This document shows, piece by piece, positions 1-7,902 of a stretch of DNA of 64,000 nt (the stretch's first letter is position 1; every line of letters begins with the position of its first letter). The notes below the pieces were generated by a model. That model was not told the origin of the DNA and did no database searches. It saw only the letters and a list, made by a program, of their open reading frames with translations. Source of the DNA: JAMDEO01 sp963775295. Its GTDB lineage: Bacteria; Actinomycetota; Thermoleophilia; RBG-16-64-13. A program made the translations under genes and the position numbers. The stretch is taken from NCBI GenBank assembly GCA_963775295.1, contig CAVZIK010000006.1, positions 2,418,001 to 2,482,000 of the forward strand. The letters are read 5' to 3'.

Positions 1-837
1 GTGCGCGAGTTCGTCTCGCTCCACGGGGAGAGCCTCCCCATCATGAGCCTTCGCTTTATCGATCAGACGAAGATCAGACAACTCATCGTGGTGGACACTG
101 CCGATCTCGACCGCATAGGCGATCTGAGCCGGCTTTGCGGCCAGCCCGGCGTCGAAGTCGTGGTCTTCGATCATCACTCCGCCGAAAACCCTCAGCGTCC
201 GCCATTTGTCAAAGGCGAGAACTGGGTGCTGTCGTCTGACGGCTCTTCTGCGACCTCCATTCTCCACCTTTTGCTCGAGCGCGGGGCGGAAGTGCCTCGA
301 CTTGCGGCGACCATCTTCGCCCTGGGCATCCATGAAGACACCGGGTCCCTAATATTTCCCCGCACTACCATTCGGGACGCAGAGATGCTTGCCGTCTCCA
401 TGCGTTTAGGAGCTTCCCAGGCCCTTCTGGAGCGTTACCTGCATAGTCCGCTGGGAGAGGAGCACCGTGAGGTCCTCATGCGTATGGTCGACAGGATCAA
501 CGTGCACCGCGTGCGCGGCATCGACGTCCACACTGTGGCGCTCCAGATCTCCACGTACGTCGACGGCTTGAGCGTCATCGCCCACAAGCTGATGGAACTT
601 ATAAACGCCGAGGTTTTGCTGCAGGCTGTGGGCATGGAGGATCGCGTTTTTGTGACCGCCCGCTCGCGGGCCGGGTCGGTGGACGTCGGCTCGCTCCTGC
701 GCACCATCGGGGGGGCGGACATGCTCAGGCTGCCTCCGCGGTGGTCCGGGACGATACGCCCGAGAATGTCCTGGAGAGGCTGCTCGGTTGCCTCGCTCAT
801 TGCAGCCTCGGATTCCCCACCGCTGGGGAGATCATGA
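1..837 (+). CDS. DHH-domain N-terminal fragment of tRNA nucleotidyltransferase (5' truncated, frameshifted)
   Basis: This is the front part of a DHH-CBS-CBS-nucleotidyltransferase protein. The gene enters from outside the window, so the first tens of residues are missing. DHH phosphoesterase motifs are visible: VVDTADLD near residue 31, FDHHS near 57 and HEDTGSL near 111. At 709-715 a run of seven G ends the correct frame. The expected DHHA1 signature GGGGHAQAAS appears only if one G is added, and it continues in the frame of the 741-2564 reading frame. The last ~40 residues of this fragment are therefore out-of-frame read-through. Either the gene is really broken or one G was lost in sequencing or assembly. 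Confidence 0.8.
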   Translation: MREFVSLHGESLPIMSLRFIDQTKIRQLIVVDTADLDRIGDLSRLCGQPGVEVVVFDHHSAENPQRPPFVKGENWVLSSDGSSATSILHLLLERGAEVPRLAATIFALGIHEDTGSLIFPRTTIRDAEMLAVSMRLGASQALLERYLHSPLGEEHREVLMRMVDRINVHRVRGIDVHTVALQISTYVDGLSVIAHKLMELINAEVLLQAVGMEDRVFVTARSRAGSVDVGSLLRTIGGADMLRLPPRWSGTIRPRMSWRGCSVASLIAASDSPPLGRS

Positions 838-2564
838 GCCGTCCAGTCCGTTTCATCGACGCCGAGACGCCGATTACCGAGGCCCTGGTAACTGCGCAGC
901 GCTACGGGCACTCGGGCATCTGTGTCCGAGAAGGTGATCGGGTAGTGGGAATCGTCGCCCGCCGCGACCTGGACAAGGCCATGCGACACGGTCTGGGGCA
1001 TGCTCCCGTCAAAGGCGTGATGACACGGAACATCGCTTTTGCCCGCGCTGACACGACCGTGGAGGAACTTAGGCGCACCATGGTCGAGGGCAACTTGGGC
1101 CGCGTGCCGGTGATCAAAGACGGAGCCTACGAAAAGGCTACGGAAGACGGCCTTGCCCGAGTTGCCGATGTGGTCGGCATCGTGACACGGACAGATGTGC
1201 TGGCGGCATACCAAGGCCGCTGGGAACAGGATCAGAGGCTTCTTGCGGAGCCACAGGTATATACCATGGCGGAACTGGCCGAGCATCCTTTCTTCGGTCG
1301 GCTCTTCCTTGCCTGCTCCGCTCTGTCCGAGGATTTCGCCGGGGTATATCTGGTCGGAGGCTTCGTCCGCGATCTTCTGCTGGAACAACCCAACGTCGAC
1401 CTCGACGTGGCGGTCGAAGGGGACGGTATCGACTTCGCCACTCGTCTAGCCGCGCAGTTAGGCGGCAGGGTGAGAGCCCATCGCAAATTTAAGACCGCCG
1501 TCGTCTTGCTGCCTCCGACCATCCTGGGGGATACTGCGTCGTGCCTTCGGCCATCCGGCGAGCCGTTCCACGTCGATGTAGCCACGACTCGCACGGAGTT
1601 CTACGACTATCCGGCAGCCCTTCCCCGAGTGGAGCATGCCTCCATCCGCCAGGATCTGTTCCGGCGCGATTTCACCATCAACGCGATGGCCATCTCGCTG
1701 CGCGGTCAGGACTTCGGCACGGTGATCGATTTCTTCGGAGGTCTGCGCGACCTGCGCGAGGGGATCATCCGCGTTCTTCACAACCTGAGCTTCATAGAGG
1801 ATCCCACGCGGATCTTCCGAGCGGTCAGATACGAGAACCGGTATGGCTTCCAGATGGACGAACAGACCAAGGCCTTCGCGAGGCAATGCGTAGACATGCA
1901 CTTGGTCGGCGACCTCTCGAGCGTTCGACTTCGCGAGGAACTCATTCCTCTGCTGAGCGAGTTGAACGTAGAGTGGACTCTCAGACGGCTGTTCGAATTG
2001 GGAGTGGCGCGCGAGGTTCACCCGAAACTGGCCACCGGCGAGAAGACGGTCACGCTCGTCCGAGTGCTCGATTCGCTCGTGCGAGAGCTATCCCTTGTCC
2101 ACGAAGTGGTACCCTGGCGCCTGCGGCTGATGGCCATCACGCGGAACATGGATCACGACGAGCTCTATATCTGGCTGGACAAATTGAAGCTCAAGCGGTC
2201 AGACAGTGATGTGGTCAGACAAGGCGTTGTCCTAGCCCCGCATCTGGCCTCACAATTGGGCAGCGAGACCATGAGCGATTGGGAAATCTACAAGGCCTTG
2301 CGCAAGACCTCGGTGGAAGCCCTTGTCTTTGCGCTGGCGGGGTTGGAAGACGAGAAATCGCGGCAACGCCTGCGCCGCTATCTTACCGAGATACGCCACC
2401 GGACCATCAGTGTGAACGGCGACGATCTCCATGCTCTGGGCATGAAACGGGACCCATCCGTCGGGCGGGTTCTCGAAAAGCTTAAGGAGATGCGTGTGGA
2501 AGGTTCCATTCAAGGACGCGAAGCCGAGTTGGAGATGGCCCGGCAGTTAGTGGGGAAACGATGA
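741..2564 (+). CDS. CBS-domain tRNA nucleotidyltransferase (A-adding/CCA type), 3' part of frameshifted gene
   Basis: This part carries two CBS domains (about residues 30-150, starting at MSRPVRFIDAETP) and then a class II poly(A) polymerase/CCA-adding head domain. Head-domain signatures are GGFVRDLLL near residue 205, the metal-binding DLDVAV near 220, RRDFTINAMAI near 308 and EDPTRIFRAVRY near 353. Enzymes of this class add or repair the 3' CCA of tRNA. Versions with DHH and CBS domains are often the A-adding partner of a split system, so the exact nucleotide specificity is inference. The stop overlaps the next gene by ATGA. The start at 741 is nominal, because the true protein begins upstream in the DHH fragment and is joined across the G-run at 709-715. 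Confidence 0.88.
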   Translation: MVRDDTPENVLERLLGCLAHCSLGFPTAGEIMSRPVRFIDAETPITEALVTAQRYGHSGICVREGDRVVGIVARRDLDKAMRHGLGHAPVKGVMTRNIAFARADTTVEELRRTMVEGNLGRVPVIKDGAYEKATEDGLARVADVVGIVTRTDVLAAYQGRWEQDQRLLAEPQVYTMAELAEHPFFGRLFLACSALSEDFAGVYLVGGFVRDLLLEQPNVDLDVAVEGDGIDFATRLAAQLGGRVRAHRKFKTAVVLLPPTILGDTASCLRPSGEPFHVDVATTRTEFYDYPAALPRVEHASIRQDLFRRDFTINAMAISLRGQDFGTVIDFFGGLRDLREGIIRVLHNLSFIEDPTRIFRAVRYENRYGFQMDEQTKAFARQCVDMHLVGDLSSVRLREELIPLLSELNVEWTLRRLFELGVAREVHPKLATGEKTVTLVRVLDSLVRELSLVHEVVPWRLRLMAITRNMDHDELYIWLDKLKLKRSDSDVVRQGVVLAPHLASQLGSETMSDWEIYKALRKTSVEALVFALAGLEDEKSRQRLRRYLTEIRHRTISVNGDDLHALGMKRDPSVGRVLEKLKEMRVEGSIQGREAELEMARQLVGKR

Positions 2565-3211
2565 CCAAGTGGGAATATCTCGTTCCGCTTGTCGCCGTCC
2601 TACTGCTTTCTATGATGCTGCACGAGATCGCCCACGGTTATGTCGCATACCGTCTGGGCGATCCCACGGCCAAGTCGCGTGGACGGCTCAGCCTCAATCC
2701 GCTTGTCCATTTGGACTTCTTTGGTACCGCCATGTTCGTCATCACCTATCTGGCCGGCGGGTTCATCTTCGGGTGGGCCAAGCCGATACCGGTGTCTCCA
2801 TACTACTTCAAGAATCGCCAGCGCGGCATGGCCCTTGTCGGGATCGCCGGGCCGCTCACCAACTTCGCAATTGCCGTTGTCTTCTGGGCCGTCCTCACGT
2901 TGTCCAAGTCGTACTTCTCCCAGCCGGGCAACGTCCGCTACGCGATAGGCACCATCCTTCTTCTTGCCTTTCAGGTGAACGTGGTACTGGGAATCTTCAA
3001 CCTCATCCCCATACCCCCCTTGGATGGATCTCGAGTTCTCGGAGCTTTCCTTCCCAGGCGGGCCTATCAGGCATGGGTTAGCATCGATCGCTACGGCTCC
3101 TTCATCCTTATCGGGCTGTTGGTCCTCATCTTCTACTCGGGCCTGCGCAACTATCTCAACGACGGCTACGTTGTGCTCTTCCACTGGCTTCTGCCTTACT
3201 ACTATGGTTGA
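2561..3211 (+). CDS. Site-2 protease family protein (M50 metalloprotease)
   Basis: This is a 216-residue integral membrane protease of the short M50 group, like B. subtilis YwhC. The zinc motif HEIAH lies at residues 21-25 inside the first hydrophobic segment. The second metal motif, in the form FNLIPIPPLDG, lies near residues 146-156. About five or six hydrophobic segments are visible and there is no PDZ domain, so it is shorter than RseP. Its substrate is unknown. The ATG overlaps the preceding stop (ATGA), which indicates translational coupling. Next to scpAB, such genes are common in Gram-positive genomes. Confidence 0.9.
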   Translation: MTKWEYLVPLVAVLLLSMMLHEIAHGYVAYRLGDPTAKSRGRLSLNPLVHLDFFGTAMFVITYLAGGFIFGWAKPIPVSPYYFKNRQRGMALVGIAGPLTNFAIAVVFWAVLTLSKSYFSQPGNVRYAIGTILLLAFQVNVVLGIFNLIPIPPLDGSRVLGAFLPRRAYQAWVSIDRYGSFILIGLLVLIFYSGLRNYLNDGYVVLFHWLLPYYYG

Positions 3212-3234
3212 ACGTCGGCTGAGTCCAGGCTGAC

Positions 3235-3975
3235 GTGAGAGTTCTCGATCTCGATCTCGACGTTTACCAGGGTCCGTTCGACCTGCTGCTTTCGCTCGTC
3301 CTGAAGGAGGAGATCGATCTGCTCGAGGTGCCGCTTCTCGACGTCATCCTGTCTTATCTCGACCAGATGGAGGAGGAAAGCGGCAACGACTACTGGGACG
3401 AGATGACGGAGTTCCTGCTGCTCATGAGTCTTCTCGTCGAGGTCAAGTCCAGACTGTTGCTGCCGCGAGCGCCGGTAGAACTGGACGACGGACTCACTCC
3501 GGAGGAGGCCCGCGACCAACTACTCGCCCGACTCTTCCAGTACAGCAAATTTAGGGCCGCGGCCGAGAGACTGCGTCGACTGGGGGAGAACAACTACGGT
3601 GCGATAATGCGTCGGCCGGTTACAGAGACGCGGCGGCGTTTGCCTCCCCTCGATGAAATAGCAGGCTCCGGCGACGTCATGGAACTGCGGGAACGGCTCG
3701 TCCGGCTGATTGAGAGCAAGCGCGAGCCCGACACAAGCCACGTAGCCCAGGTCCGGGTCGACCTGCGGAGGCAGATACGCATCGTGCGAGGCGTCTTGGC
3801 CAAGCGGGGTCGGTTCTCCTTCGATTGCATCTTCGGGGGAGAGGAACCCCTCGTTCAAGCCGTCTCCCTTTTTGCCCTTCTCGACCTGTTGGCCCGCGGC
3901 GAGATCCGCGTGTCTCAGGCCGAGGCTTTCGGAGACATCATTGTGAGGGCTTCGCAGCCCAAGAAGACCGCATAG
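3235..3975 (+). CDS. scpA: Segregation and condensation protein A
   Basis: ScpA is the kleisin that bridges the SMC heads in the bacterial condensin complex for chromosome segregation. The N-terminus has the family hallmark (YQGPFDLLLSLV, residues ~10-21), followed by a conserved EIDLLEVPLLDV helix. The C-terminus resembles a winged helix (FDCIFGGEEPLVQAVSLFALLDLL). The length of 246 residues is normal. The start is a GTG with a poor Shine-Dalgarno, chosen because the kleisin motif begins about ten residues later. It is followed ten bases downstream by scpB. Confidence 0.93.
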   Translation: MRVLDLDLDVYQGPFDLLLSLVLKEEIDLLEVPLLDVILSYLDQMEEESGNDYWDEMTEFLLLMSLLVEVKSRLLLPRAPVELDDGLTPEEARDQLLARLFQYSKFRAAAERLRRLGENNYGAIMRRPVTETRRRLPPLDEIAGSGDVMELRERLVRLIESKREPDTSHVAQVRVDLRRQIRIVRGVLAKRGRFSFDCIFGGEEPLVQAVSLFALLDLLARGEIRVSQAEAFGDIIVRASQPKKTA

Positions 3976-3985
3976 GAGATAGGGT

Positions 3986-4615
3986 ATGCCAGAAGGGCTA
4001 GAAGGTTTCGGCGCGGCGGATCCGCGTCTCTCAGCGGTTAAGAAAGACCTCGAAGCGGTCCTGTTCGCCGCGGGCTCTCCTTTGACCCTCGAGACCCTTG
4101 CCAGCGCGCTTTCCGCTGTGGACCCACCACTGCGCGAGACCATTGAAGCAGCCGTTTACGCCCTCGCCGACGAGTTTCCAGCAGGGGGAGACAGGGGCTT
4201 CGAATTGGTGCGACTCGCCGGGGGGTGGGCCTTTCGGACCAATCCCGCGTGCCAGCAGGCTGTGGCGGCGCTGTTTGAGCTTCCCGACGACGCATCCAGA
4301 CTTTCGCCGGCTGCCATGGAAGTTCTTGCCGTCGTGGCATATCTGCAGCCGGTGTCGCGGCCTCAAATCGCCGAGATCCGGGGTGTCAACTCCGACTCCC
4401 CAGTCCAGAAGCTGCTCGAGCGAGAGCTTGTGACCGAGGTGGGGAGGTCCCAGAGCGCGGGTGGAGCGGTCCTATATGGCACCACCGAGCGCTTTCAGGC
4501 GATGTTCGGGCTCGCGGGCCTAGACGAGTTGCCCGATCTCGAGGGATTCGCCTTGGGCGAGGAGCAGAAAGAGGATCTACGCCGTCGTCTGGGACTTCTA
4601 TCCGTGCCCGAGTGA
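3986..4615 (+). CDS. scpB: Segregation and condensation protein B
   Basis: ScpB is the winged-helix dimer that binds ScpA in the SMC-ScpAB condensin. Family features are KKDLEAVLFAAGSPLTLETLA at the N-terminus, and AAMEVLAVVAYLQPVSRPQI then EIRGVNSDSPVQKLLER in the second winged helix (about residues 110-150). The length of 209 residues is typical. An AGGAG-type ribosome-binding site precedes the ATG. The stop overlaps the rluB start by four bases. Confidence 0.93.
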   Translation: MPEGLEGFGAADPRLSAVKKDLEAVLFAAGSPLTLETLASALSAVDPPLRETIEAAVYALADEFPAGGDRGFELVRLAGGWAFRTNPACQQAVAALFELPDDASRLSPAAMEVLAVVAYLQPVSRPQIAEIRGVNSDSPVQKLLERELVTEVGRSQSAGGAVLYGTTERFQAMFGLAGLDELPDLEGFALGEEQKEDLRRRLGLLSVPE

Positions 4616-5352
4616 TGGACACCGGACCCCAAAGGCTGCAGAAATACCTCGCTCAGGCCGGACTCGGGTCTCGTCGGCACTGTGAGGACCTCATAAGAGC
4701 CGGCCGCGTGACAGTGGACGGGGTGGTGGCCGAACTCGGATCCTCTGTTGAAGTGGACACCCAACGAGTGGCGGTGGACGGCCGTGAGCTCACTCGGGAA
4801 CCCCTGGAGTACTGGCTCCTCAACAAGCCGCGCGGCGTTGTAAGCACCGCGTTCGACCCCCAGGGTCGCCCGACCGTCGTGGAAAGCGTGCCTTCCCGGG
4901 GGAGAGTATTCCCTGTGGGTAGGCTCGACCTCAGCAGCACCGGCCTCATCGTTCTCACCAACGATGGGGAGCTCACCGCGCATCTTCTGCACCCTCGATA
5001 CCATGTCGACAAAGAGTATGTAGCGACTGTACGCGGGACGGTGTCGCCTTCCGCGCTCGGTCGCCTCAGAGAAGGGGTCGACCTCGAGGACGGCCGAACC
5101 TCTCCCGCGCAGGTCGAGATCATCGCGTCTCGTGCCCTTCGGCCCAAGGCTCCCACCACCACCTTGCGCATTGTCATCCACGAGGGACGCAAACGTCAGG
5201 TGAGGCGCATGATGGAGAGCGTCGGCCATGTCGTCATCGCGCTTCACCGCCGCCGGTTCGACGGCCTCACCGATGCAGGACTCGCTGTGGGCCAAGCGCG
5301 GCCCCTGTCGGCGACCGAGGTGGAAGGCCTACGTCGGGCGGCGGGCGGCTGA
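4612..5352 (+). CDS. rluB: 23S rRNA pseudouridine synthase, RluB family
   Basis: This enzyme isomerises a uridine in helix 89 of 23S rRNA. An S4 RNA-binding domain (residues ~3-50, QRLQKYLAQAGLGSRRHCED) is followed by an RsuA-type catalytic domain with GRLDLSSTGLIVLTNDG around residue 103, which contains the catalytic Asp, and EGRKRQVRRMM near 190. The length of 246 residues fits RluB/RsuA. Position after scpAB is the usual one in Gram-positive genomes. RluB is favoured over RsuA by that context. Confidence 0.88.
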   Translation: MMDTGPQRLQKYLAQAGLGSRRHCEDLIRAGRVTVDGVVAELGSSVEVDTQRVAVDGRELTREPLEYWLLNKPRGVVSTAFDPQGRPTVVESVPSRGRVFPVGRLDLSSTGLIVLTNDGELTAHLLHPRYHVDKEYVATVRGTVSPSALGRLREGVDLEDGRTSPAQVEIIASRALRPKAPTTTLRIVIHEGRKRQVRRMMESVGHVVIALHRRRFDGLTDAGLAVGQARPLSATEVEGLRRAAGG

Positions 5353-5722
5353 TACGACGCTGATTCCCCGGCCCGCCCGCCTACTTTTCCCTTATGCAGC
5401 CCACGTTTACTCTATACTGGCCGTGCAGGCCCACCGGTCGGCGCGCGCTATCCGCTGGAACGCGTGGCCAGCTTTCCGCTAAAGAGTCGCCTCCGGGGAT
5501 CTGTCCCGAGGTCATCGGAGCCTTTCGACGGGGTCCACTGGAACCCGTGATGCTTTCCGGCGACGCGATGGACTCTCCGGGATGGATTCGAGTTACCATA
5601 GCTGAAGTTGAGGATAATGGTTTCTTCCAGCAAACTATCGCCAGTTGTGTACCCGCGCAGCAAGCCGATGGAGCATCCCTTTGATGGCCTGGATGCTGCG
5701 GTCATGAGCCCGGAGGGTTGAG
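5353..5722 (+). other. 370-bp non-coding leader upstream of aroF
   Basis: No convincing gene is present. Three short hairpins can be drawn: GCTGG/CCAGC at 5454-5472, CCTC(c)GGGG/TCCCGAGG at 5490-5511, and ACGGGgTCC/GGAaCCCGT at 5528-5548. Possible promoters are a TATACT at 5413-5418 without a good -35, and TTGAGG-17-CAAACT at 5608-5636. The 96-codon reading frame at 5394-5684 has a nearby F-T-L-Y-W cluster but no family resemblance. No T-box signature was found. A regulatory leader for the aromatic operon is possible but unproven. Confidence 0.4.
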
Positions 5723-6760
5723 ATGGATCTAGGCAGCACGGAAATGATGATCGTCATGCAGGAGTCGGCCGCCAAGGAGGATGTGGACCGGATTCTGGAA
5801 CGGCTTGAAAGCGCAGGGGCTCTCGGTCACGTTTCCACGAGCGACGTGGCCACGGTCATCGGCGTCGTGGGGGAGAGGGACGTCATCGCCGGTTTGCCGC
5901 TCGAGGCCTATCCTGGTGTCGACAAGGTGGTTCCCATCCTCAAGCCCTACAAGCTCGTGAGCCGTGAATTTCGTCGCTCCGACACGGTCATTACCGTGGG
6001 CGGCACCAGCATTGGGGGCGGCCACGTCGGTCTGATCGCCGGTCCGTGTTCGGTGGAAACGAGGGAGCAGCTTTTCGAGGCAGCGGACGCCGCCAAAAAA
6101 GGTGGCGCCACCATGCTCCGCGGCGGGGCGTATAAGCCGCGGACCTCGCCCTACGCGTTCCAGGGGCTCGGTGTGGAGGGCTTGGAGATCCTTGCCGAGG
6201 CCAGAGAGAGAACCGGCCTTCCCATTGTCACGGAACTCATGGATCCCAGGCATCTGGAGGAAGTCGCGAAGTACTCCGACATCATCCAGATAGGGGCCCG
6301 CAACATGCAGAACTTCCAGTTGCTCTCCGCTGTGGGGGAGGTGTCTCTCCCGGTTCTGCTCAAGCGGGGCCTGGCCGCCACCATTGACGAACTTCTGATG
6401 GCGGCCGAGTACATCGTGAAGGAGGGAAACGCGAACGTGATCCTCTGCGAAAGGGGCATCCGCACCTTCGAGACGGCCACGCGCAACACCCTCGATATCT
6501 CTGCCGTCCCGATCCTGAAACAACGCAGCCACCTTCCGGTAATAGTCGATCCGAGTCATGCCACCGGAAAGGTCGACCTGGTTGAGCCGCTGTCTCTGGC
6601 CGCTATCGCCGCCGGAGCCGACGGCCTTATGATTGAGATGCATCCCACGCCGGAGACGGCGTTGTCGGACGGAGCTCAATCCTTGGATCCGGCTCAATTC
6701 GCGCGCGTCACCGCGCACATCCGCGACATCGTCGACTGGGCCGGCAAGACGCTGGGATAG
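5723..6760 (+). CDS. aroF: 3-deoxy-7-phosphoheptulonate synthase (DAHP synthase, ACT-like N-domain type)
   Basis: This enzyme condenses phosphoenolpyruvate and erythrose-4-phosphate to DAHP, the first step to chorismate. It belongs to the type I-beta form: a ~70-residue ferredoxin/ACT-like N-domain ([19 protein letters not shown]) precedes the TIM barrel. Barrel motifs are [10 protein letters not shown] near residue 107, [14 protein letters not shown] near 134, the catalytic lysine loop LLKRG near 213, and [10 protein letters not shown] near 274. In characterised relatives the N-domain mediates feedback inhibition by tyrosine or phenylalanine. The length of 345 residues is normal. A GGAGGG site lies six bases before the ATG. 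It heads a gene run with tyrA and aroA. Confidence 0.95.
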   Translation: MDLGSTEMMIVMQESAAKEDVDRILERLESAGALGHVSTSDVATVIGVVGERDVIAGLPLEAYPGVDKVVPILKPYKLVSREFRRSDTVITVGGTSIGGGHVGLIAGPCSVETREQLFEAADAAKKGGATMLRGGAYKPRTSPYAFQGLGVEGLEILAEARERTGLPIVTELMDPRHLEEVAKYSDIIQIGARNMQNFQLLSAVGEVSLPVLLKRGLAATIDELLMAAEYIVKEGNANVILCERGIRTFETATRNTLDISAVPILKQRSHLPVIVDPSHATGKVDLVEPLSLAAIAAGADGLMIEMHPTPETALSDGAQSLDPAQFARVTAHIRDIVDWAGKTLG

Positions 6761-6765
6761 GGGAT

Positions 6766-7902
6766 ATGTCAGACGCGCACCAGCACAGCGGGATACACCG
6801 GCTGGCCGTCGTCGGAGTGGGTCTCATGGGGGGGAGCCTCGCCCTGGCCGCCCGCTCTCGAGCGGACGTCGACGACGTAGTCGGTTTCGACTCCGACCCA
6901 TCCGTGCTCGACGAGGCCCTGCGTCTCGGAGTCATCACGGAGAAGGCCTCGAGCCCGGCCGAAGCCGCTGCCTACGCCGACCTCGTGGTTGTGGCGGCGC
7001 CGGTACGCAGCATTCCGGCGCTGGTCGAAGAGTGCGCCGCGGCCGAGCCGCGGCCACGCCTCATCTCAGATCTGGGCAGCACTAAGTCGGTCATTATCGC
7101 CGGCCTTTCCCCGACGGCGCAGTCCATATTCATTGGCGGCCATCCTATTTGTGGAGCCGCCACCTCCGGGGTCCGCTACGCCAGGGGCGATCTCTTCGAG
7201 GACGCCACCTACTTTCTATGCACCACCGGCGCCGCCTTTCCCAAGCTGTACGAGATGCTTCAGCATTTCCTGCTCGATCTGGGTGCGCGGCCCACGCACA
7301 TAGACCCTGTGGCCCACGACCGCATTATGGCGGTTGTCAGCCACTTGCCGCACGTGTTGGCGAACGTGCTCATGGAACATGCTGGCGAATATCAGGTAGG
7401 CGGCAGAAAGGCTCTTCACTGGGTGGGCCCCAGCTTTAAGGACCTTACGCGTATTGCCGGTGCAAACCCCCCCATGTGGCGCGACATCTTCCTCGAGAAC
7501 CGCGAGGCGCTCGCGGACTCACTAGCATCGGTCACGGCCGAACTGGAGGCCTTCCGTCACATGCTGGAAACCGCCGACGAGGCGGAGATAGACTCTGCGA
7601 TCCACGCTGCCGCGGCCTTCCGCGAGGAATTGCTCGAGTACGAAGACATTGTCCCGAGAACGCTATACAAGCTGACAGTGCGCATCCCAGACCAACCCGG
7701 GGTAGTGTCCAAGGTGATGAACGCCCTGGGTGAACGGGCCATCAACGTCGAGGATCTCACGCTGCACCACGTCAGCAGAAGCGTGGGGGGCGATTTGGTG
7801 TTGTACGTTACCGGCAGGGACACCGCAGAAACGGCCAGCACCGTTCTCTCGGAACTTGGATATCCCACCGCGCTGAGCTTCACGGGTGAGGATCTTGAGT
7901 GA
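6766..7902 (+). CDS. tyrA: Prephenate dehydrogenase with C-terminal ACT domain
   Basis: TyrA oxidatively decarboxylates prephenate to 4-hydroxyphenylpyruvate on the tyrosine branch. The N-terminus has a dinucleotide fold (VVGVGLMGGSLA, residues ~16-27), then SDLGSTKS and GGHPICGAATSGVRYA, which resemble the prephenate-binding region. Residues ~300-378 (YKLTVRIPDQPGVVSKVMNA) form an ACT domain, probably for tyrosine feedback. The length of 378 residues fits the TyrA-ACT form of Gram-positives. It starts five bases after aroF and overlaps aroA. Confidence 0.94.
   Translation: MSDAHQHSGIHRLAVVGVGLMGGSLALAARSRADVDDVVGFDSDPSVLDEALRLGVITEKASSPAEAAAYADLVVVAAPVRSIPALVEECAAAEPRPRLISDLGSTKSVIIAGLSPTAQSIFIGGHPICGAATSGVRYARGDLFEDATYFLCTTGAAFPKLYEMLQHFLLDLGARPTHIDPVAHDRIMAVVSHLPHVLANVLMEHAGEYQVGGRKALHWVGPSFKDLTRIAGANPPMWRDIFLENREALADSLASVTAELEAFRHMLETADEAEIDSAIHAAAAFREELLEYEDIVPRTLYKLTVRIPDQPGVVSKVMNALGERAINVEDLTLHHVSRSVGGDLVLYVTGRDTAETASTVLSELGYPTALSFTGEDLE

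Noticed and set aside
435..1388. Long minus-strand open frame
   Set aside because: It lies opposite the CBS/nucleotidyltransferase gene and has no family motif. GC-rich DNA often gives such antisense frames.
5520..5560. T-box-like TGGAACCCGTG
   Set aside because: The T-box consensus and specifier stem are absent; the segment is one arm of a simple hairpin.
5394..5684. 96-codon frame in the aroF leader as a gene
   Set aside because: No homology, no ribosome-binding site and a composition unlike the neighbouring proteins. Retained only as a possible leader-peptide idea.
5729..6718. Minus-strand 329-codon frame opposite aroF
   Set aside because: Complement shadow of a well-supported DAHP synthase gene.
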